DNA of 64,000 nt from Chryseobacterium taiwanense (GCF_000813825.1 NZ_JWTA01000002.1:1-64000); one strand, 5' to 3'; positions 26,474 to 36,087 are shown, counted from the stretch's first letter. Made by a program: numbers and translations. Notes: a model not told the origin generated them from the letters alone.

Positions 26474-27079
26474 TTATCCTCTGGCTCTTTCTAGCAGAAC
26501 CATCATTAATAGGGAGAGTACAACTAAGCTTTCTTCTTCATCATCAATATCAATAAGTCTGTCGAGCTGAAATCTTCTTCCAAAGAATGAAGGCATTTTT
26601 TTTAATTTAAAGTACGCTTTTCCGTCTACTCCTGTTACCGTATAACAAGGGTTTAGGAAATATCCTGTAAACATTCCTATGATCGGAAGCTCTCCTACAA
26701 AGTTGTCCCAGAATCTTACCCACGCACTGTCTTCCTGGATTTTAAATTTCGGTTGATCATGAGCATCTAAAACATCATAGCTTGCTTTCCAGATAGAACG
26801 CATTCCTTTTCTTGCCAATCTCCCAAAATTCTTATTTTCGATTAAATCATTTAAAGAATAAGATGCATTAAAGTCTATCCATTGATTAGCTCTGATTCTG
26901 AAAAGCTCCTTCGATTTGCTTTCATCATTAAACACAATAACGTCTTCTTTTAGCTTGAACATTTTCTGACGAACATAAGCCACATAATTTCCGTTTTTGT
27001 CCGTAATGTTGAAGTCGCTGGCTAAAGTTGTGATTTTAAATTTAAAATCTAATGGATAATTTAGGTTGTTAAGTACCAT
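26474..27079 (-). CDS. LURP-one/tubby-C-like protein
   Basis: A 201-residue protein that fits the LOR (LURP-one-related, tubby C-terminal-like) fold: LDFKFKITTLASDFNITDKNG at the start, YVRQKMFKLKEDVIVFND, and a late hydrophobic helix (LVVLSLLMMVLLERA) that ends the beta barrel, as in scramblase-like relatives. Function in bacteria is unknown, perhaps membrane or phosphoinositide-like binding. It shares an upstream -7 box (27107-27114) region with recR, which is divergent. Confidence 0.65.
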   Translation of the reverse strand: MVLNNLNYPLDFKFKITTLASDFNITDKNGNYVAYVRQKMFKLKEDVIVFNDESKSKELFRIRANQWIDFNASYSLNDLIENKNFGRLARKGMRSIWKASYDVLDAHDQPKFKIQEDSAWVRFWDNFVGELPIIGMFTGYFLNPCYTVTGVDGKAYFKLKKMPSFFGRRFQLDRLIDIDDEEESLVVLSLLMMVLLERARG

Positions 27080-27192
27080 TTAGTGTATTTTTTTCATATT
27101 TCGGCTCAAAGATAAAATTTTTATAATAAACAGGTGAGATTTTACGGTCTCTAAACGATAAATACTCGGGTTTTTATTTTATTTTTGTAGCT

Positions 27193-27804
27193 ATGGACTA
27201 TCCTAGTAAAGTTTTAGCGAAGGCAGTAGATGAAATCTCCGGATTGCCCGGAATAGGAAGGAAGACGGCTTTAAGACTGGCCTTACATTTATTGAAACAA
27301 CCAGCTTCCAGAGCAACCAGCTTGGGGAATTCTATTATTAATCTGGTGAATGAGATAAAATACTGTAAAGATTGTCACAACTTTTCTGATTTCGAGATAT
27401 GCGAAATATGTAGCAATGATAAACGTAATGATGAGACGATATGTATTGTTGAAGATGTTCGGGATGTCATAGCGATTGAGAATACAGGAAAATACACCGG
27501 AAAATATCTTATTCTGGGTGGGAAAATATCTCCAATGGAAGGAGTAGGGCCTCATCAGCTGAATATTCCAAGCATTGAAAGAAAACTGAATGAGGGAACT
27601 GTAAAAGAGCTAATTTTTGCCTTGAGCGCTACTATGGAAGGAGATACTACAGCGTATTATATTTATAAAAAATTTAAAAATTCTAAGGTGAATTTCTCCA
27701 GTATTGCAAGAGGGATCTCTGTAGGGGATGAATTGGAGTATGCTGATGAAATTTCTTTAGGAAGATCGATAATCAACCGATTGCCTTACAACGAAAAGGA
27801 TTAA
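27193..27804 (+). CDS. recR: Recombination mediator RecR
   Basis: A 203-residue RecR: helix-hairpin-helix GLPGIGRKTALRLA (17-30), a C4 zinc finger with Cys58, 61, 70 and 73, and the Toprim domain (VEDVRDVIAIENTG) from about residue 80. It loads RecA onto single-stranded DNA at gaps together with RecF/RecO. One base separates its stop from the glycosyltransferase gene. A -7 box TATTTTTG at 27180-27187 is only five bases before the ATG, suggesting a very short leader. Confidence 0.97.
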   Translation: MDYPSKVLAKAVDEISGLPGIGRKTALRLALHLLKQPASRATSLGNSIINLVNEIKYCKDCHNFSDFEICEICSNDKRNDETICIVEDVRDVIAIENTGKYTGKYLILGGKISPMEGVGPHQLNIPSIERKLNEGTVKELIFALSATMEGDTTAYYIYKKFKNSKVNFSSIARGISVGDELEYADEISLGRSIINRLPYNEKD

Positions 27805-27805
27805 T

Positions 27806-28639
27806 ATGAAACTGTCAATTATTATTGTTAATTACAATGTAACCCAGTTATTGAGAAACTGTCTTTTGTCTATTCAGAAATATCTGGAAGGTATTAGCTA
27901 TGAAGTAATTGTAATTGATAATGCTTCTACTGATAATTCTTGGAGGAACCTTATACCTGAATTTCCAAAAATTCATTTTATCTCATCTTCTGAAAATGAA
28001 GGTTTTGCTAAAGCTAATAATAAAGCAATAAAAACAGCGGACGGAGAGTATTTGTTAATTCTTAATCCAGATACAGAAATAGAAGGAGACTATATTCAAG
28101 ATATATTAGATTTTGCTGATTCTAAAGACAATTTTGGATGTCTTGGAGTAAGGATGCATGATGCAAAAGGGAATTTTTTACCGGAAAGCAAGCGTTCAGT
28201 TCCGGATATGTTTAATTCTTTTGAAAAACTTTTTATAAATTTTAAAAGAAAAGAATCAAAATCTTATTATCAAAATAATATTTCTGAGTTTGAAAATGCA
28301 GAGGTAGAAGTGATCACAGGAGCTTTCTGTCTTGTAAAGAAAAAGGTCTATGAAGAAGTAGGAGGATTTGATGAAGCTTATTTTATGTATGGGGAAGACG
28401 TAGATTTGTGTTATACGCTTTTAAATAGTGGATATCAAAATTTTTATTACGGTAAAGCATCCATTCTTCATCATAAAGGAGAAAGTACAATCAAAAATGA
28501 AGTTTATCTTGAACGATTTTATGGTGCGATGCAGATTTTTATTTCCAAATATTATAAAGAGCCAAAACCGTTGCAATATTCTTTACTCAAAGCGGGTTTG
28601 AAATTAAGGCATAAATTGGAACTGATTAAAATGAAATAA
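27806..28639 (+). CDS. Family 2 glycosyltransferase
   Basis: A 277-residue GT2 enzyme of the rhamnosyltransferase-like type: IIIVNYNVTQLLRNCL at the N terminus, the nucleotide-sugar Asp in IDNASTDNS, the metal-binding NPDTEIE, and the late ED motif in MYGEDVDLCYT. It adds a sugar to a cell-envelope polysaccharide or lipid-linked acceptor; the sugar is unknown. It follows recR with one base between the genes, so it is translationally coupled to a repair gene, which is likely a shared promoter only. Confidence 0.92.
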   Translation: MKLSIIIVNYNVTQLLRNCLLSIQKYLEGISYEVIVIDNASTDNSWRNLIPEFPKIHFISSSENEGFAKANNKAIKTADGEYLLILNPDTEIEGDYIQDILDFADSKDNFGCLGVRMHDAKGNFLPESKRSVPDMFNSFEKLFINFKRKESKSYYQNNISEFENAEVEVITGAFCLVKKKVYEEVGGFDEAYFMYGEDVDLCYTLLNSGYQNFYYGKASILHHKGESTIKNEVYLERFYGAMQIFISKYYKEPKPLQYSLLKAGLKLRHKLELIKMK

Positions 28640-28669
28640 AAAAGCAACTCTGAAAAGAGTTGCTTTTTT
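28638..28669. terminator. Bidirectional terminator
   Basis: Perfect 14-bp stem AAAAAAGCAACTCT/AGAGTTGCTTTTTT, loop GAAA; serves the glycosyltransferase and secG. Confidence 0.92.
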
Positions 28670-28690
28670 ATTATATAAAGATAAGATCTT

Positions 28691-29029
28691 TTATTTAGTT
28701 GGAGCTACCGGAGTAGTTGATTGAGAAGCTGGAGCTTGTTGTGCAGGAGTCTCTTTTTTCACTGGTTGTTGTGCGGCCGGAGCAGCTTGAGAAGGTTTAC
28801 CGGTGATTACAACGCTTATCAGGATAAGAACGATAATTGTTCCACCTAATGTCCAAGTTGCTTTTTCCATAAAGTCGTTGGTTCTTTGTACCCCAAACTG
28901 AGCAGAAGATGCACCTCCAAATGTACTGGAAAGACCTCCACCTTTAGGATTTTGAGCCATGATAACGATTGTCAATAAAACACTGGCAATCATAATAAGA
29001 ACCATTAATAGTGTAAATATAGTATCCAT
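28691..29029 (-). CDS. secG: Preprotein translocase subunit SecG
   Basis: A 112-residue two-helix membrane protein: helix 1 at about 3-24, the conserved QNPKGGGLSSTFGG cytoplasmic loop (26-39), and helix 2 at about 58-77, followed by a Pro/Ala/Gln-rich cytoplasmic or periplasmic tail that is longer than in E. coli and common in Bacteroidetes. It is the small subunit of the SecYEG channel. A complete Bacteroidetes promoter sits at 29055-29085. Confidence 0.95.
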   Translation of the reverse strand: MDTIFTLLMVLIMIASVLLTIVIMAQNPKGGGLSSTFGGASSAQFGVQRTNDFMEKATWTLGGTIIVLILISVVITGKPSQAAPAAQQPVKKETPAQQAPASQSTTPVAPTK

Positions 29030-29054
29030 TAATTCTGATATCTTTTTGAGTAGG

Positions 29055-29085
29055 CAAATTTAATCTTTTTTTACTGAATAGCAAA
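29055..29085 (-). promoter_or_regulatory. secG promoter
   Basis: On the minus strand TTTG (29085-29082), a 19-base spacer and TAAATTTG (29062-29055): an exact match to the Bacteroidetes TTTG-N19-TAnnTTTG consensus, 26 bases before the start codon. Confidence 0.82.
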
Positions 29086-29104
29086 ATAAGATAGAAGTAA
29101 AAAT

Positions 29105-29132
29105 AAAAACAGCAACATTTGTTGCTGTTTTT
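29105..29132 (-). terminator. Terminator of the M16 gene pair
   Basis: Perfect 12-bp stem AAAAACAGCAAC/GTTGCTGTTTTT, loop ATTT, T-rich tail on the minus strand. Confidence 0.85.
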
Positions 29133-29152
29133 ATGATGAAATAGACCTGTTT

Positions 29153-31198
29153 TTATTTAAAATCAGAATCTTTAGCTTGGTTTACTTCGTATGATTTTAC
29201 TTTCATTACCATATCCATTCCCATTTGATTAACTGAGATGGTGTAAGGCATCTTCACTCCGCTTACGTCTTTATAATCAGCAAAAGTAGTAGGGATTGTC
29301 ATTGTTTGCCCCTGTGCTTTTACCGTTTCAGTTTCTCCTGTTTTAAGACCTGTTTTTACACTGTAGTAATATGCTTTATCACCTGACTTAATCGCGTAAG
29401 AATCTTCTCCGTTGATTTTTTCAATACCTGCTAGTTTGTAATCTGCAGATTTAGCAAAACCTAGTTCTTCGAAAAGTTCGGTGTTCTTAAGGTTGTCAGC
29501 GATTTCTTCCTTAGTCATTTCAACTTTCTGTCCAGCTTGCTCAGAGTATCCTGTTTTACCGTCAAAAACTTGCTTTTGAACAGTCATTGCTCCCATAGAA
29601 ACGGTTTGCAATTCTTTTCCTCCTTGAGCTTTCACGATTTTGAAGTCAAGAGTTTGTCCCTGCATAGACATTGATGCGTTGGTTGTGTATGAAGTGATTT
29701 TCGCCAAATTAGCTTTTCCTCCAATAGCATCGATGTATTTGTCAACAACAGAAGCTACAGTTACATTAGCGTCAACTTTTTGTACAGTTGGTTTTGCAAC
29801 AGGGTTTGCATCTTTATCAAAATATTTTACTGGGTATCCTAATTTTTCCAATCCTTCAGAAATATCAGATGCTTTACCAGCAATGAAAATTCTGCTTTGG
29901 TTTGGTAAGATTGTAGCTTTTACAGCATTGGTAACATCTGCAGCAGTTACTTTATCAATAGATTTCAAGTAATTGGTATAGAAATCAGCAGGAAGATCTT
30001 GTACTTTTTGGCTTAATGCAAATCTTGCAATCGTTGCAGGTTGCTCCAATGACATGATGAAAGATCCTTTCAACTTAGCTTTAGCATTTTCCAATTCTTC
30101 TGGTTTTACAGTAGAAATTGCATTAAGTTCGTTCATAAATTCTTTTACAGCTTTATCTGTAACCTCGTTTCTTACACTTGCACTTGCTGAAAACTGAGGA
30201 GAATATTTACTTGCTACCATGCTTGAGTAAGCACCGTAAGTGAATCCGTTTTTCTCACGAAGATTCATGAAAAGTCTCGCTTCACCACCACCACCAAGAA
30301 TGTAGTTAGCGATTGTTGCAGGGAAATAGTTTGCATCCTTCATTTTCAATGTGTTCAGGTTGTTCAAAGAAACAACAGACTGTACAGCAGAAGGAACGTC
30401 AACGATATTGATTTCTGTTTTAGCAACATTTGCAGCCGGCTCTAGCGGAGTGATCGGTGTATTTGCCTTTTTCCAGTTGTTGAAAGCTTTTTCCACCAAT
30501 GATTTTACCTGATCAAACTTTACGTCTCCTACGATTACTAAATAAGCATTGTCCGGAGCGTAATATTTTGTGTAAATATTTTGTACGTCAGCTAATTGAA
30601 TTTTGTTGATAGATTCAACCGTTTCAAATTCTCCTCTTGATGTATTTTTTCCATACATCAAAGCATTAGAAACTCTTCCGGCAATAGAAGAAGCATTTTT
30701 CTCGTCAGATTTTAATCCTTCAACAGCTCTTTCTTTTGAGTTTTGAATTTCATCAGCAGAAAACTTAGGGTTAATAATTGCATCAGCCATTAAACCTAAA
30801 ACTTCAGGGAAATATTTTGAAAGAGAGTTTAGAGAAGCTCCTCCTGAGCTGAAATTAAGGTTAGCTCCAAGATAATCAACCTTTTTGTTGAAATCATCTT
30901 TGCTCATGTTTGTCGTTCCGTTTTCGAACTGTTCAGCCATGATTTCGCTTACACCCGTTACACTTCCTTCATTGTATGGAGGTCTGTCCATAGAAAGACT
31001 TGCGCTTACTCTTGGTAATTTGTTGTTTTCTACAACCATTACCGTAAGACCGTTCTTCAATTGGAAAGTCTTTGGTTTAGCAATGTTGATTGTCGGAGTA
31101 GGCCCCGGTTTTGGCATTGCATTAAGATCTATTTTTTGTGCTGAAACCGTTCCTGCGAATAAAAACGCTACAGCTATATATGTTAATTGCTTTTTCAT
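29153..31198 (-). CDS. M16-family protein lacking the zinc motif
   Basis: A 681-residue periplasmic protein; I start at MKKQLTYIAV, which gives a normal signal peptide, nine codons inside the longest frame. Two M16 half-domains occupy about 35-450, but the zinc site HxxEH is replaced by MAEQFENG, so it is catalytically dead, as in the regulatory chain of mitochondrial processing peptidase-like pairs. The C-terminal 200 residues (VDKYIDAIGGKANLAKITSY) are an outer-membrane lipoprotein-sorting/LolA-like domain. It follows the active M16 gene by about 50 bases and probably forms a heterodimer with it. Confidence 0.92.
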   Translation of the reverse strand: MKKQLTYIAVAFLFAGTVSAQKIDLNAMPKPGPTPTINIAKPKTFQLKNGLTVMVVENNKLPRVSASLSMDRPPYNEGSVTGVSEIMAEQFENGTTNMSKDDFNKKVDYLGANLNFSSGGASLNSLSKYFPEVLGLMADAIINPKFSADEIQNSKERAVEGLKSDEKNASSIAGRVSNALMYGKNTSRGEFETVESINKIQLADVQNIYTKYYAPDNAYLVIVGDVKFDQVKSLVEKAFNNWKKANTPITPLEPAANVAKTEINIVDVPSAVQSVVSLNNLNTLKMKDANYFPATIANYILGGGGEARLFMNLREKNGFTYGAYSSMVASKYSPQFSASASVRNEVTDKAVKEFMNELNAISTVKPEELENAKAKLKGSFIMSLEQPATIARFALSQKVQDLPADFYTNYLKSIDKVTAADVTNAVKATILPNQSRIFIAGKASDISEGLEKLGYPVKYFDKDANPVAKPTVQKVDANVTVASVVDKYIDAIGGKANLAKITSYTTNASMSMQGQTLDFKIVKAQGGKELQTVSMGAMTVQKQVFDGKTGYSEQAGQKVEMTKEEIADNLKNTELFEELGFAKSADYKLAGIEKINGEDSYAIKSGDKAYYYSVKTGLKTGETETVKAQGQTMTIPTTFADYKDVSGVKMPYTISVNQMGMDMVMKVKSYEVNQAKDSDFK

Positions 31199-31248
31199 TT
31201 GTAAAAATTTAATTTTAATAATCAATTGTAACCTAATAATTCAGCTGA

Positions 31249-32565
31249 TTATTTCTTCTTTTCAGGTACGTAGTTAATGATTATTCTTTGGTTGGAATTC
31301 AGATACTTTTTAGCCGCATTTTGAAGATCCTGTCTTGTGATTCCTCTGTAAATGTCGATTTCTTTGTTGATCAAATTCGTATTACCCATCAATACGTGGT
31401 TTGTAGCCAATGACGCTGCAATCCCCTGAATACTAGAGTTTGAATTTACAAACTGGTTTTCGTACTGGTTTTGAAGTTTCTGATAATCCTCTTCAGAGAT
31501 TAATGTAGTCTGAAGTTTTTTGATCTCAGCATCGATGTCAGACTGTAAAGCCTGCTTTGTAGTCTGTCCCATTGGGATAGCGAAGAATGCAAAAATACTG
31601 TAATCTTCAAGACCTTGGTTGAAAGCTGCTACTTGAAGTGCTTTCTTATCCTGATCAACTAATTTTTTGTATAAAACTGAAGATTTACCATTACTTAAAT
31701 AAGAAGAAAGCATGTCTAAAACATAAGCGTCTTTCTCTTTATTACCCGGTGTTCTGTAAGCAAAAATATATGCTGGAAGTTGAATGTTCGGGTCAGTTGC
31801 CGTAACTTCTTTTTCCTGAGTGATAGGAGCATCTTTCGGGAAATCTTTTGGATAAATCGTTCCTTTTGGAATTCCTCCGTAGTAGGTTTCGATCCATTTT
31901 TTAGTTTGCTCAGGCTTAATATCTCCTGCAACCACTAAAGTAGCGTTATTTGGAACGTAATATTTTTTATAGAATGCTTGGAATTCTTCCAGTTTTGCAG
32001 AGTTCAAATCTTCCATAGAACCAATTGTCGGCCAGTTATACGGGTGATTTGTAAATAAGTTTTTCTGAATTGTAGTGAAAAGATTTCCATAAGGTTGGTT
32101 ATCCATTCTCAATCTCTTTTCTTCTTTTACAACCTCTCTCTGAGTATCTACACCCACTTGATTGATTACTGCATGACGCATTCTTTCAGCTTCCATCCAA
32201 AGACCCAATTGTTCGTTGTTTGAAGGGAAAGTTTCGTAGTAATACGTTCTGTCGTTTGTAGTGTTAGCGTTGTTTTGTCCTCCGTTTGAAGAAACTATCT
32301 TAAACCATTCACCTCTTTTGATGTTTGGTGTTCCTTCAAATAAAAGGTGCTCGAAGAAGTGAGCAAAACCAGTTCTTCCTTTTACTTCATCCTTTGCACC
32401 TACATGGTACATTACCCCAGTTGTTACAACCGGTGCAGAATTATCCTGATGTAAAATTACGTGAAGACCATTTGGCAAGTCATATTCTTCAAATTTAATT
32501 TGTTGTGCATTCAAAGCCATCCCAAAGAAAGCCGCTGCAGCAACAGAAAGAAGTCGCTTTTTCAT
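31249..32565 (-). CDS. M16-family zinc metallopeptidase (active chain)
   Basis: A 438-residue secreted M16 peptidase starting at MKKRLLSVAA with a signal peptide cut near residue 20. The zinc motif HFFEH is at 69-73, followed by the LLFEGT segment, and the downstream Glu ligand is expected around residue 145 (VVKEEKRLR). It degrades peptides in the periplasm. It is the first gene of the pair with the inactive M16 partner and has a -7-like box CAAATTTA (minus-strand sense) at 32594-32601. Confidence 0.94.
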   Translation of the reverse strand: MKKRLLSVAAAAFFGMALNAQQIKFEEYDLPNGLHVILHQDNSAPVVTTGVMYHVGAKDEVKGRTGFAHFFEHLLFEGTPNIKRGEWFKIVSSNGGQNNANTTNDRTYYYETFPSNNEQLGLWMEAERMRHAVINQVGVDTQREVVKEEKRLRMDNQPYGNLFTTIQKNLFTNHPYNWPTIGSMEDLNSAKLEEFQAFYKKYYVPNNATLVVAGDIKPEQTKKWIETYYGGIPKGTIYPKDFPKDAPITQEKEVTATDPNIQLPAYIFAYRTPGNKEKDAYVLDMLSSYLSNGKSSVLYKKLVDQDKKALQVAAFNQGLEDYSIFAFFAIPMGQTTKQALQSDIDAEIKKLQTTLISEEDYQKLQNQYENQFVNSNSSIQGIAASLATNHVLMGNTNLINKEIDIYRGITRQDLQNAAKKYLNSNQRIIINYVPEKKK

Positions 32566-32701
32566 AAATAGAAATTGTTTTGTCAATTAGTGCCAAATTT
32601 ACTTTAAATGTTACAAAAAGTTAAAATAAATTTTATTGAAAGAAGATTAAAGAGGTCATATGAGAAATTAGAGATTTAAATTCTGAACGCTAAAACCAGA
32701 A

Positions 32702-32732
32702 TTTGAATTCTCCATAGAATACACTAATTTTG
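32702..32732 (+). promoter_or_regulatory. uvrD/pcrA promoter
   Basis: TTTG (32702-32705), 19-base spacer, TAATTTTG (32725-32732): an exact Bacteroidetes promoter, 22 bases before the ATG. An inverted repeat AAATTCTG/CAGAATTT (arms 32678-32685 and 32697-32704) overlaps the -33 box and could be an operator. Confidence 0.85.
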
Positions 32733-32754
32733 TGTTCCCAAAATTTTTTGCAGC

Positions 32755-35088
32755 ATGGAGGATTATTTGAAAGGACTGAATGAATCACAATTTGAAGCCG
32801 TTACTACACTACAAGGACCATTAATGGTACTTGCAGGAGCCGGTTCCGGAAAAACGCGTGTACTTACCATGCGTATCGCACATTTGATTACGAATGGAGT
32901 AGATCCTTTTAATATTTTGGCATTGACCTTTACCAATAAGGCGGCAAAAGAAATGAAAGAACGTATCGCAAAAGTGGTGGGACAAAGCAATGCAAAGAGT
33001 CTTTGGATGGGAACTTTTCACTCGGTATTTGCGAGAATTCTGAGAAGTGAAGCACATTATTTGGGCTATCCTTCCAATTTTACCATTTACGATCAGCAGG
33101 ATGCATTGAATGTTATCAAAAAAGTGTTGAAAGACATGAATATTGATGCTGATCTGTATAAACCTAAAAAAGTTCAGGCGAGAATTTCCAGTTATAAAAA
33201 CAATCTGATCACGGTAAGAGCATATTTTGCCAATCCCGAATTGATGGAAGCTGATGAAAAGGCCAATATGAAATTCCTTGGACAAATTTATCAGAGATAT
33301 GTAGAGCAGTGCTTCAAAAACGGATCGATGGATTTTGATGATTTATTGTTAAAAACCAATGAATTATTGACTCGTTTTCCAGAAGTTCTGGCTAAATATC
33401 AAGATCGTTTCAGATATATTCTGGTGGATGAGTATCAGGATACCAACCATTCTCAGTATTTGATCGTAAAAGCATTAGCTTCAAAATTTGAAAATATTTG
33501 TGTGGTAGGAGATGATGCACAGTCTATTTACTCTTTCCGTGGCGCTAATATTTATAATATTTTAAACTTTAAAAAAGATTATCCCGATGCGGTAACGGTA
33601 GCTTTGGAGCAAAATTACCGTTCGACTCAGAATATTGTAAATGCAGCGAATGTTGTGATTGCGAAAAACCTTCAGCAGTTTAAGAAAAACGTTTTCAGTG
33701 AAAATGAAGAAGGAGAGAAGATCAAAGTCTATCGCTCGATGTCCGATGCGGATGAAGCGAATTTCGTAGCCGGAAATATCTGGGAAACCAGAAACCGCGA
33801 ACAAAGAAAATATGGTGATTTTGCCATTTTATATAGAACAAACTCTCAGACGCGTGCTTTCGAAGATGCTTTGAGACGTAAAAATATCCCGTACAAAGTA
33901 TACGGAGGGTTGTCTTTTTACCAAAGAAAAGAGGTAAAAGATCTGATTGCTTATCTTCGACTTTTGGTGAATGAAAATGATTCGGAAGCATTGATGAGAA
34001 TCATTAATTATCCGGCAAGGGGAATTGGAGAAACAACTCAGAATAAATTGGTTGTCTTTGCTGATGCTCAGAATGTCGCTGTTTCAAGTGTGTTGAGTAA
34101 TCTTCCGATTTATGCTCCACAATTAGGCTTAAATAATGGTGTTTTAAACAAACTGAATGATTTTTGGTCGATGATCAAAGCATTTCAGGTGTTGCTAAAA
34201 ACCGAAACAGCTTATAATGTTGCAATGGAAGTAGCAAAACGAAGTGGTTTAATTAAATTTTTAAAAGACGATCAGACTCCGGAAGGAATTTCGAGGGTAG
34301 AAAACGTTCAGGAATTGATGAACTCGATGCAGGGTTTCATCGAAGAACAGATGCAGGTAGAAGATGGAGATCCAAGTTTACCGAACTTCCTTGAAAATAT
34401 TGCCCTTTCCGCAGATACGCAAGTGAAAGATGATGAAGAAGACATGGTTTCTTTAATGACAATTCACCTTTCAAAAGGATTGGAGTTTCCGGTAGTTCAC
34501 TTGGTTGGGCTGGAAGAAAACCTTTTCCCTAGTTTCATGAGTTCTGCAACCAGAGAAGATCTGGAAGAAGAAAGACGTTTGTTCTATGTTGCGTTAACAA
34601 GGGCTGAAAAACAGGTGTATTTCACTTATGCAGTTTCTCGTTTTCAGTGGGGGAAAATTACCGATGCGGAACCTTCAAGATTCTTAAGCGAAATTGATGA
34701 TCAGTATATCGAATTTGTAAATCCTGCGATTGAAAAGCGTTTCATCAATAATGCAGGGGTAAAATCCAATATTTTTGATGAGCATCCATCTGAAATGAAA
34801 AGTTTCAAAAGGGTTGAAAAGAAAACGATCGAAAGATCAGAAAGCTCAAAACCCATCGCTGAACCACGTAAGTTAAAACCTGTAAGTACTGCGAGAATCA
34901 TTAATCCTAGCGGGGCTTCATCTCAGGATATTGAAGTTGGGGATAAGGTAAGACACGACCGATTCGGAATCGGAGAAGTCACTTTCCTTGATGGGACGGA
35001 TCCTCAAAATATCAAAGCAAAAGTGGTTTTCATGCATGAAGGAGAGAAAAATCTAATCCTGAAGTATGCTAAACTGACAAAAATATAA
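32755..35088 (+). CDS. UvrD/PcrA-type DNA helicase
   Basis: A 777-residue superfamily 1A helicase. Walker A GAGSGKT (28-34), motif II VDEYQDTN near 225, motif III VGDDAQSIYSFRGA near 250, motif IV/V residues in the second half and SLMTIHLSKGLEFPVV (motif V) near 565. The C-terminal GDKVRHDRFGIGEV is the Tudor-like domain of PcrA that contacts RNA polymerase. It unwinds DNA 3' to 5' in nucleotide-excision and mismatch repair. It heads an operon with rhodanese and TlpA genes. Confidence 0.95.
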   Translation: MEDYLKGLNESQFEAVTTLQGPLMVLAGAGSGKTRVLTMRIAHLITNGVDPFNILALTFTNKAAKEMKERIAKVVGQSNAKSLWMGTFHSVFARILRSEAHYLGYPSNFTIYDQQDALNVIKKVLKDMNIDADLYKPKKVQARISSYKNNLITVRAYFANPELMEADEKANMKFLGQIYQRYVEQCFKNGSMDFDDLLLKTNELLTRFPEVLAKYQDRFRYILVDEYQDTNHSQYLIVKALASKFENICVVGDDAQSIYSFRGANIYNILNFKKDYPDAVTVALEQNYRSTQNIVNAANVVIAKNLQQFKKNVFSENEEGEKIKVYRSMSDADEANFVAGNIWETRNREQRKYGDFAILYRTNSQTRAFEDALRRKNIPYKVYGGLSFYQRKEVKDLIAYLRLLVNENDSEALMRIINYPARGIGETTQNKLVVFADAQNVAVSSVLSNLPIYAPQLGLNNGVLNKLNDFWSMIKAFQVLLKTETAYNVAMEVAKRSGLIKFLKDDQTPEGISRVENVQELMNSMQGFIEEQMQVEDGDPSLPNFLENIALSADTQVKDDEEDMVSLMTIHLSKGLEFPVVHLVGLEENLFPSFMSSATREDLEEERRLFYVALTRAEKQVYFTYAVSRFQWGKITDAEPSRFLSEIDDQYIEFVNPAIEKRFINNAGVKSNIFDEHPSEMKSFKRVEKKTIERSESSKPIAEPRKLKPVSTARIINPSGASSQDIEVGDKVRHDRFGIGEVTFLDGTDPQNIKAKVVFMHEGEKNLILKYAKLTKI

Positions 35089-35109
35089 TCGATACATAAG
35101 AAAGGTTTT

Positions 35110-35544
35110 ATGAAAAAAATAATGTTTTTATGGGCTATGATGATGTGCTTTAGCGGTTTTCTAAAAGCACAAACCCAATCCGTTCCATGGTCTGCAGATC
35201 AGGTAATGGCTCCGGATATTTTAGCGGCTAAAATTGTTAAAAAACAAACCAAAAATATTCTGATCCTGTCTGTCGGTCCTTCTGCTGTGGTAAAAGGTTC
35301 TGTAGATATGGGAATGGCCAATGATCCTCAAAATCTTGAAAAGCTGAAAGATTATGTGAGAAAATTAGATAAAAATAAAGAGATCATTGTTTATTGCGGC
35401 TGTTGTCCGTACGACAGGTGTCCGAATATTCGTCCTGCTTTCAATACATTGGTGGAAATGGGTTTTAAAAAGGTGAAAATTTTAGATCTCCCTAAAAATG
35501 TAAAAACTAATTGGATTGATCATGATTATCCAACCAATGACTAA
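35110..35544 (+). CDS. Secreted rhodanese-like protein
   Basis: A 144-residue protein with signal peptide (to about residue 20). The C-terminal half matches a rhodanese fold with the active-site-like cysteines in YCGCCPYDRCPN (Cys96, 98, 99, 104), a motif with more cysteines than classical rhodaneses. It might handle sulfur or a metal in the periplasm. It lies 21 bases after uvrD and overlaps the tlpA gene by eight bases, so both extracytoplasmic thiol proteins are made together. Confidence 0.85.
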   Translation: MKKIMFLWAMMMCFSGFLKAQTQSVPWSADQVMAPDILAAKIVKKQTKNILILSVGPSAVVKGSVDMGMANDPQNLEKLKDYVRKLDKNKEIIVYCGCCPYDRCPNIRPAFNTLVEMGFKKVKILDLPKNVKTNWIDHDYPTND

Positions 35545-36058
35545 TATTTTGAAAAAGCTACTCATATCAGGAATTTTGTTCTTGAGTTTCGGGTTCATGA
35601 CCGCACAAAATACCTTGAAGCTTAATGATAATGCTCCGGAAATTCATCTGAAGACATTTCAGGGAGCTGATTTTACATTAAGTTCACTCAAAGGAAAAGT
35701 TGTTTTACTTGATTTCTGGGCAACTTGGTGTGCTCCATGTGTTGAAGAACAACCTTTTTTAAAAGGAATTTATACCGAAAACGAAAAAGCGGTAAAAGCC
35801 GGAAAGTTTGAAATAGTAGGTGTTTCTTTAGATAAGTCTAAAGAAAACTGGAAAAAGATTATTGATAGGGAAAATATCAATTGGCTACAAGTCGGTGATC
35901 TTCAATTTTGGAAAAGTCCGGTTGCCAAAACATACGGAATCGAAGAATTACCATATAATTTGGTATTGGATGCATCCGGAAAAATCATTGCCGTTAATAT
36001 TCATGGAGATGAACTGAAAGCTTTTATTACCAATGAATTGAAAAAAGAATTTGAGTAA
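35537..36058 (+). CDS. TlpA/ResA-type thioredoxin
   Basis: A 173-residue secreted thioredoxin-fold protein. I start at MTNILKKLLI (signal peptide with TAQ cleavage near residue 24), which overlaps the rhodanese gene by eight bases; the open frame reaches 35516. Active site WATWCAPC holds Cys65 and Cys68. TlpA/ResA proteins reduce disulfides in the periplasm, for example during cytochrome c or metalloprotein assembly. Terminator follows at 36088. Partner is probably the rhodanese-like protein. Confidence 0.92.
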   Translation: MTNILKKLLISGILFLSFGFMTAQNTLKLNDNAPEIHLKTFQGADFTLSSLKGKVVLLDFWATWCAPCVEEQPFLKGIYTENEKAVKAGKFEIVGVSLDKSKENWKKIIDRENINWLQVGDLQFWKSPVAKTYGIEELPYNLVLDASGKIIAVNIHGDELKAFITNELKKEFE

Positions 36059-36087
36059 TTCAATACTATAAAAATTTTACGCATAAC

